64,000 nucleotides of DNA from Micrococcus lacusdianchii. Its GTDB lineage: Bacteria; Actinomycetota; Actinomycetes; Actinomycetales; Micrococcaceae. Position 1 is the first letter of the stretch; the number at the start of each line of letters is the position of its first letter. The position numbers and the translations under genes are program-made. The stretch spans positions 62,001-126,000 of the forward strand of contig NZ_JAKNUW010000005.1 in NCBI RefSeq assembly GCF_023155805.1, given 5' to 3'. Positions 61,083-64,000 of the stretch are shown here, in pieces. Under the pieces are notes generated by a model that saw nothing but the letters and a program-made list of their open reading frames with translations, did no database searches and had not been told where the DNA came from.

Positions 61083-62117
61083 GTGACCGCCGCCGTGGCC
61101 CTCGTCCTGCTGCTGACCGTCCTGCTCGCGCTGGTCACGGGATTCCGCGACGCCCCCAATGCGGTGGCGCTGCCGGTCCGGTTCCGGGCCCTGTCCCCGC
61201 GGATCGCGCTGCTCATGGCCGCAGTGCTGAACACCGTGGGCACGCTGCTGGGGATGGGGATGCTCGGGGCGGGCATCGCGCTCGTGGGCGGCCTGGGCGC
61301 CCTGGGCGGCGGCGCTCTGCCCACCCTCGCGGTGGCGCTCACGGTGGCCCTCACGTGGGGCCTGCTGCTGTGGTGGCTGCGGATGCCGATCTCCATGACC
61401 CATGCCGTCCTGGCCGCGATCGCCGCGGCCCACCTCGCGGCGCACGTGGCCCTCGGGCTCCCGCTGGACGAGGCCTTCAGCCGCGACGCCCGCCGGGACG
61501 TGCTGCTGGGCCTGACCCTGTCCCCCGTGCTCGCGTGGGGGCTGACCCGCCTCCTCACCCCGCTCGTGGTGCGCCTCGGCACCACGGGCACCACGGTGAA
61601 CGTGCAGCACCGGGCCCGCCTCGCGCTGGCCCTGTCCTCGGGCATGACGGCGTTGGGCCACGGCCTGCAGGCCGGGCAGCGGCTGGGGACGGTGTGGCTG
61701 CTCACGGCGGCGGGCGCGCTGGGCGCGGGACTGCCCGCCGACACGGACCTGACGTGGCCATACATTCTCAGCGCCGTGGTGTTCGCGGCGGCCGTGGGCG
61801 CGGGCACGCTCGGCGGGGCCTGGCGCATCGGCTGGACCCTCACCGAGCGCCTGGTGATCCTGGACCCGCTGCGGGCCTCGGTGGCCGCGGCCGTCCCGGC
61901 GGTCCTGCTCTTCCTCGGCTCCCTGCTGCTGCACCTTCCGCTGTCCTCGACCCACACGCTCACCGCGAGCATCGTGGCCGCCGGCCAGACGCAGACCTAC
62001 GCGTCCGTGCGATGGCCCACCCTGGCCCGCGTCGTCGCCTGGTGGCTCCTGACCCCCCTGGTGTGCGGCGCTCTGGCCTTCGCCCTCGGCCTCGTCACTC
62101 TGCGCATTCTCGGCTGA
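61083..62117 (+). CDS. pit: Inorganic phosphate transporter, Pit family
   Basis: This 344-residue protein has about ten membrane helices with the duplicated Pit signature: GFRDAPNAVALPVRFRALSP near the N-terminus and PLSSTHTLTASIVAAGQTQTYASVRW near the C-terminus. It transports metal-phosphate with protons at low affinity. The first copy reads GFRDAPN instead of the more usual GFNDAAN. It starts at GTG 61083, just after DUF47, and is convergent with pstB. Confidence 0.9.
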   Translation: MTAAVALVLLLTVLLALVTGFRDAPNAVALPVRFRALSPRIALLMAAVLNTVGTLLGMGMLGAGIALVGGLGALGGGALPTLAVALTVALTWGLLLWWLRMPISMTHAVLAAIAAAHLAAHVALGLPLDEAFSRDARRDVLLGLTLSPVLAWGLTRLLTPLVVRLGTTGTTVNVQHRARLALALSSGMTALGHGLQAGQRLGTVWLLTAAGALGAGLPADTDLTWPYILSAVVFAAAVGAGTLGGAWRIGWTLTERLVILDPLRASVAAAVPAVLLFLGSLLLHLPLSSTHTLTASIVAAGQTQTYASVRWPTLARVVAWWLLTPLVCGALAFALGLVTLRILG

Positions 62118-62127
62118 CCTCCTGCCT

Positions 62128-62184
62128 CCACCACGACGGCGACCCCCGCCCGGACGTGCCGGGCGGGGGTCGCCGTCGTGGTGG
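62128..62184. terminator. Perfect 26-bp stem between Pit and pstB
   Basis: The arms 62128-62153 and 62159-62184 are exact complements around ACGTG, with the ACGACGGCG motif in the lower stem. It ends the convergent pit and pstB transcripts. Confidence 0.85.
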
Positions 62185-62198
62185 GCGCGCGGGGCGGC

Positions 62199-62978
62199 TC
62201 AGCCGAAGCGGCCCGAGACGTAGTCCTCGGTCTGCTGGTTCGAGGGGTTGTTGAAGATGGTGTTCGTCTCGTCGAACTCGATGAGCTTGCCGGGCTCGCC
62301 GACGCCCTGGATGTTGAAGAACGCGGTCTTGTCCGCCACGCGCGCGGCCTGCTGCATGTTGTGCGTGACGATGATGACCGTGTACTGCTCCTTCATCTCG
62401 TTGATGAGGTCCTCCACGGCGAGGGTGGAGATCGGGTCGAGGGCCGAGCAGGGCTCGTCCATGAGGATCACGTCGGGCTGCACCGCGATGGAGCGGGCGA
62501 TGCACAGGCGCTGCTGCTGGCCGCCGGAGAGGCCGGAGCCCGGCTTGTCGAGGCGGTCCTTCACCTCGTTCCACAGGTTGGCGCCGCGCAGGGAGGTCTC
62601 CACGATCTCGTCGGCGCGGGCCTTGCTCAGGCGGGTGCCGTTGAGCTTGTAGCCGGCCAGGACGTTGTCCCGGATGGACATGGTGGGGAAGGGGTTCGGG
62701 CGCTGGAACACCATGCCGATCTGCGAGCGGACGCGGACCGGATCGACGTTGGACGCGTAGATGTTCTCGCCGTCGAGCAGCAGCTCGCCCTCCACGTGGG
62801 CGCCCGGGAGCACCTCGTGCATGCGGTTGATGCTGCGCAGGAACGTGGTCTTGCCGCAGCCGGAGGGGCCGATGAACGCGGTGACCGTGCGGGGGGCGAT
62901 GTCGATGTTCACGCCCTCCACCGCCTTGAAGGTGCCGTAGTAGACGTCGACGTCGTTGGCCTGGATGCGCTTGGACAT
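62199..62978 (-). CDS. pstB: Phosphate ABC transporter ATPase
   Basis: PstB energises high-affinity phosphate import. The 259 residues include Walker A GPSGCGKT (37-44), [36 protein letters not shown] and the PstB-specific [11 protein letters not shown] end. ATG 62978 has AAGGA about 12 nt upstream. It follows pstA with a 50-bp gap in a minus-strand operon that continues beyond the window. Confidence 0.97.
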   Translation of the reverse strand: MSKRIQANDVDVYYGTFKAVEGVNIDIAPRTVTAFIGPSGCGKTTFLRSINRMHEVLPGAHVEGELLLDGENIYASNVDPVRVRSQIGMVFQRPNPFPTMSIRDNVLAGYKLNGTRLSKARADEIVETSLRGANLWNEVKDRLDKPGSGLSGGQQQRLCIARSIAVQPDVILMDEPCSALDPISTLAVEDLINEMKEQYTVIIVTHNMQQAARVADKTAFFNIQGVGEPGKLIEFDETNTIFNNPSNQQTEDYVSGRFG

Positions 62979-63028
62979 GGGTGCTTCGATTCCTTCGGGA
63001 GTCTCGGGTGAGGAGGGGCCGACGTCGG

Positions 63029-64000
63029 TCAGCGGCCGGACTTGGGGGCGAACGCCTTGGCGATCACCCGGGCCAGCAGGTTCAGCGCCATGACGATCGC
63101 CACAAGGACGAGCGCGGCGGCCCACGCGCGGGCGGTGGACGGGTCCGCCGCGGTCGGCGACGTGGGGGCGACCAGCTGTCGGTAGATGAACACCGGCAGG
63201 GCGGTCATCCAGTTGTCGAACGGGTCCCAGTTCACGTTGACGGCGAAGCCCGCGGTCACCAGGATCGGCGCGGTCTCGCCGGCCACACGGGCGATCGCCA
63301 GCGTCACGCCCGAGGCGATGCCGGAGATGGCGGTCGGCAGCACGACCTTGGCGATGGTCTGCCACTTGCGCACGCCCAGGGCGTAGGAGCCCTCGCGCAG
63401 CTCGTTCGGGACGACGCGGAGCATCTCCTCCGTGGAGCGGACGACGACCGGGATCATCAGCACCGAGAGGGCGATGGCCGCGGTGAAGCCCATCTGCACG
63501 TTCTGCAGGGCCTCCGGGCGGCTGCCCATGACCTGCTCGAGGACCCACGTCACGGCGGCGTAGGCGAACAGGCCGGCCACGATGGAGGGGATGCCGGTCA
63601 TGACGTCCACGAAGAAGATGATGGCCCGGGAGAACCAGCCGTCCCGCCCGTACTCCACCAGGTAGATGGAGGTCAGCATGCCGATCGGCACCGAGATGAT
63701 CGTGGCGATCAGCGTGATGACGACCGTGCCGACCAGCGCGTGGCCGAAGCCGCCGGCCAGCTCGCCCGCCGGGGTGCCGGCGTCGATCCAGTTGGAGTCG
63801 TCGACGCCGGTGACGCCCTGCATGTCGTAGGCCATCACGTGCGGGTTGTTCACCAGGGTCGGCAGGCCCGTGGCCACCACGGACCACAGCACGGACACCA
63901 GCGGGGCGAGGGCGATCAGGAAGGCCAGCCAGACGAGGTTGCGCCACAGGCCGTCGGTGGCGCGGCGCCGGTTCTCCATGGCGCGGGTGGCCACGTACAT
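63029..64000 (-). CDS. pstA: Phosphate ABC transporter permease PstA, reaching the window edge
   Basis: This permease shows at least 323 residues with six helices: [23 protein letters not shown], the EAA-type [37 protein letters not shown] and [12 protein letters not shown], typical of PstA. An ATG coincides with the last bases of the window, so the true start may lie beyond it. With PstC it forms the channel of the Pst system; the pstC and pstS genes are expected to the right. Confidence 0.93.
   Translation of the reverse strand: MYVATRAMENRRRATDGLWRNLVWLAFLIALAPLVSVLWSVVATGLPTLVNNPHVMAYDMQGVTGVDDSNWIDAGTPAGELAGGFGHALVGTVVITLIATIISVPIGMLTSIYLVEYGRDGWFSRAIIFFVDVMTGIPSIVAGLFAYAAVTWVLEQVMGSRPEALQNVQMGFTAAIALSVLMIPVVVRSTEEMLRVVPNELREGSYALGVRKWQTIAKVVLPTAISGIASGVTLAIARVAGETAPILVTAGFAVNVNWDPFDNWMTALPVFIYRQLVAPTSPTAADPSTARAWAAALVLVAIVMALNLLARVIAKAFAPKSGR

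Overview
The window is very GC-rich actinobacterial chromosome, with near-total G/C at third codon positions, GTG starts and almost no spacer DNA. Gene content and order (fba next to a DUF3151 gene, CorA with pyrE, BioB/A/F/D, MetY/MetB, Pit next to Pst) suggest Micrococcaceae, most likely Micrococcus. This is an inference from gene types; there is no rRNA or other species marker. I see no prophage, insertion sequence, CRISPR array, rRNA or origin. It reads as core chromosome with about 55 genes, four tRNAs and one decayed locus.

Layout. 1-6.6 kb: small membrane protein, nitrilase-family amidase, large-subunit catalase, lipoprotein, purA, small Cys-rich protein. 6.6-12.4 kb: biotin operon on the minus strand, bioB-bioA-[bioF fused to a cytochrome P450]-bioD, with overlapping or near-abutting genes and a BioQ-like palindrome in front. 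12.4-18.9 kb: AtoE-type transporter with a suspect 5' end, tdk, DUF3151, lipoprotein, fba, SMP-30 lactonase. 19-25.2 kb: secreted lipase behind a perfect CRP-type box, then a SAM-riboswitch-led operon metY-metB-mesX-mesD. 25.2-35.4 kb: SpoU methylase, CorA, pyrE, a winged-helix protein, nadE, flavin monooxygenase, xth, nitroreductase and a GH13 glucosidase. 35.4-39.5 kb: amino-acid permease, BCCT transporter and the tRNA genes Glu, Asp and Phe. 39.5-48.1 kb: zincin, universal stress protein, spermidine-synthase-like protein, thiamine-binding-type protein plus GNAT, a non-canonical Nramp, pta-ackA. 48.1-53.8 kb: a Dpp/Opp-type peptide ABC operon. 53.9-58 kb: glycerophosphodiesterase, DUF445, EcsC-like, esterase. 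58-59.3 kb: a chimeric pseudogene. 59.4-64 kb: tRNA-Lys, an unknown protein, DUF47 (PhoU-like), Pit, pstB and pstA, the last running to the window edge.

How the genes work together. The biotin operon has no bioC/bioH, bioW or bioZ in the window. The P450 domain fused to BioF resembles BioI, which makes pimeloyl-ACP by cleaving acyl-ACP, so one polypeptide could make and use the pimeloyl thioester. The methionine operon pairs sulfur assimilation into homocysteine (MetY, MetB) with the oxygen-dependent, folate-independent methionine synthase MesD and its partner MesX, under a SAM-sensing leader whose closing stem overlaps the ribosome binding site. The phosphate end joins low-affinity Pit/DUF47 and high-affinity Pst uptake.

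Two families of strong hairpins recur at gene ends: one with AAGGCCCC/GGGGCCTT arms and one whose stem base reads ACGACGGCG/CGCCGTCGT. Neither has a clear U-tract.
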